Below are positions 14,432 to 15,806 of a stretch of DNA of 15,806 nt, one piece after another. Positions within the stretch are counted from its first letter, which is position 1, and every line of letters begins with the position of its first letter. This stretch comes from an uncultured Calothrix sp. (GTDB lineage: Bacteria; Cyanobacteriota; Cyanobacteriia; Cyanobacteriales; Nostocaceae): NCBI GenBank assembly GCA_937884685.1, contig CAKZYM010000458.1:1-15806 (forward strand), read 5' to 3'. The notes below the pieces were generated by a model, which did no database searches, was not told where the DNA came from, and saw nothing but the letters and a program-made list of their open reading frames with translations. Position numbers and translations under genes: made by a program.

Positions 14432-15691
14432 ATGAGAAAACTTTTATTATTTGCTGAGGAGGCTTTTGCAGTTGCTTCTTTATTACTTTATTCGGGAGGA
14501 CCGCTAACCTTAATTCTATCGGGTGGAGCAAATGAAGGTGACGATTCTGGAGAAACAAATACTTCTTTAATTCTGGTATTTTTCTTCTTAAATTATATAG
14601 TAACTTTTTTCCTGCTTGTTCTTCGTTGGAAAAAGGTTATCAACGTGATGAGAAAAGAAAAGATAATTGTATTATTAGTCGGAATAGCAGTCTTTTCTTT
14701 CATGTGGTCTTCTCTTCCTAAAAAGACCATAACTCGCGGTATTGCAATAGTTGGAACTAGTTTATTTGGACTATATTTAGCATCGCGTTACACGATAAAA
14801 GAGCAGTTAAAATTATTAGTATACATGTACGGTATTGCTGTTGTATTTAGCTTTTTATTTATTGCAGCATTACCCAAATACGGTATTATGGCTGGAATTC
14901 ACGAAGGAAGATGGCGAGGAATTTACAACCATAAAAATACCCTGGGTAAAGTGATGGCTCCAGGATTAGTAGTATTTTTATTATCGGCTTTTGACTCTAA
15001 GAAATATAGTTGGCTATTCTGGATGGCTTTTAGTTTAGCCTTTATCCTTTTAGTACGCTCTAGTTCCACAACTTCTTTAATTAATGGAATAAGTTTAATC
15101 GCAGTATCTATCTCTTTTCGAGTATTTAGATGGCGTGATAATTTGATGGTACCGAGTACAATCACAATTGCAAGTTTGGGGACAATTTTCTATATTATTG
15201 TTTCTGTAACTACCGAAGCGATTTTAACAGCTCTTGGTAAAGATACGACTCTTACTGGTCGTGGAGATATGTGGCCGTATATCTTTGATATGATTTGGAA
15301 AAAACCAGTTCTAGGTTATGGATTTGGTGCGTTTTGGTACGGTCCAGATACTCCTTCTTTTTTCATTTGGAGAGTAACTGGTTGGAAACCTCCAAATTCT
15401 CATAATGGCTTTCTAGACTTGTGGTTGCAAATAGGCTTAGTCGGTTTGGGTATATATGTCTTTGGGTTTTTAGTAATAACTTTACCAAGAGCATTTTACT
15501 GGGTACGAACTACCACCACATCAGAAGGATTTTGGCCGTTAACGTATATGACTTACATGTTATTGGCCAACATTAGTGAAACTACGTTAATGATACAGAA
15601 CGATTTATTTTGGGTTCTTTATGTTGCTGTTGCTTTTTCTGTACAAATGTCACCAGAACGTCACAAGCTATCAGCTATAAAAAATATATAA
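14432..15691 (+). CDS. Wzy-type polysaccharide polymerase / O-antigen ligase family protein
   Basis: 419 residues with about 10-12 membrane helices. The family signature is visible: RWRGIYNHKNTLG (160-172) at the end of the first large loop, then the periplasmic Wzy_C loop with TGRGDMW (275-281), KKPVLGYGFGAFW (290-302) and SHNGFLDLWLQIGLVG (323-338). R161/R163, R277 and H324 are the likely catalytic residues, by analogy with the ligase WaaL and Wzy. It would join undecaprenyl-linked repeat units in the periplasm; given the Wzc and Wzx neighbours I favour polymerase over ligase. It starts 5 bp after the GT4 stop, so translation is probably coupled. The remaining 115 bp after the stop show only a weak AT-rich hairpin (AGAAAAAA with TTTTTTCT, 15712-15744), so the operon may continue beyond the window. 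Confidence 0.92.
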   Translation: MRKLLLFAEEAFAVASLLLYSGGPLTLILSGGANEGDDSGETNTSLILVFFFLNYIVTFFLLVLRWKKVINVMRKEKIIVLLVGIAVFSFMWSSLPKKTITRGIAIVGTSLFGLYLASRYTIKEQLKLLVYMYGIAVVFSFLFIAALPKYGIMAGIHEGRWRGIYNHKNTLGKVMAPGLVVFLLSAFDSKKYSWLFWMAFSLAFILLVRSSSTTSLINGISLIAVSISFRVFRWRDNLMVPSTITIASLGTIFYIIVSVTTEAILTALGKDTTLTGRGDMWPYIFDMIWKKPVLGYGFGAFWYGPDTPSFFIWRVTGWKPPNSHNGFLDLWLQIGLVGLGIYVFGFLVITLPRAFYWVRTTTTSEGFWPLTYMTYMLLANISETTLMIQNDLFWVLYVAVAFSVQMSPERHKLSAIKNI

Positions 15692-15806
15692 AGTTTACAG
15701 ATAATAGATAATAGAAAAAAACATTGAAGCATAGTGGTTTTTTCTAATCATAAAAGAAGTGCGTCTTTAATAAAAAAAGATTATGTGTGATAAAAACTTA
15801 AAATAC

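Noticed and set aside
8527..15691. Heterocyst envelope polysaccharide (hep) island
   Set aside because: The hep island as I recall it includes the HepA ABC transporter and a different gene order. This set is a generic Wzx/Wzy locus, so I give no developmental role.
15712..15744. Terminator after the polymerase gene
   Set aside because: The stem is only A/T pairs apart from one G-C and is not followed by a T-run; too weak to call.

Overview
The window looks like a chromosomal stretch of a filamentous, Nostocales-type cyanobacterium (Calothrix, Rivularia or Nostoc relatives). The composition is AT-rich. Two HIP1 octamers (GCGATCGC) are present, and there are degenerate 7-bp tandem repeats and a short extragenic palindrome of the kind common in these genomes. 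A 6S RNA gene lies directly behind purK, and every recognisable protein resembles cyanobacterial families. The species assignment is inference.

Left part (1-4421, all minus strand). Only the first codons of a small membrane protein (phage-holin superfamily IV-like) enter at the left edge. Next come an exported protein with two peptidoglycan-binding domains and two adjacent M16 peptidase genes. The upstream M16 protein keeps the zinc site (HLLEH plus a downstream Glu). The downstream one has lost all of it but keeps the Arg/Tyr pair typical of a non-catalytic partner, so the two probably form a heterodimer. A good sigma70-type promoter lies ahead of the pair, and their 123-bp spacer is largely a 12-unit heptamer repeat.

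Centre (4785-8526). purK is followed on the same strand by a gene for 6S RNA (RNA polymerase regulator) with its own promoter and a strong hairpin terminator. Upstream of purK is a decayed pentapeptide-repeat gene, readable in a single frame through five internal stops. A small two-helix membrane protein of unknown function follows on the plus strand, with a long inverted repeat in its leader and a terminator behind it. About 0.8 kb of non-coding DNA then separates it from the next operon.

Right part (8527-15691, all plus strand). Five closely spaced genes form a Wzx/Wzy-type exopolysaccharide operon: a Wzc-like chain-length regulator fused to a BY-kinase ATPase, a Wzx-like flippase, a GT2 glycosyltransferase, a GT4 glycosyltransferase and a Wzy/ligase-type polymerase. 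The two glycosyltransferases would add sugars to a lipid-linked repeat unit. The flippase would move it across the inner membrane, the polymerase would join units and the Wzc-like protein would control chain length and export. No initiating sugar-phosphate transferase or outer-membrane exporter is in view. I see no CRISPR array, tRNA, rRNA or intact insertion sequence.
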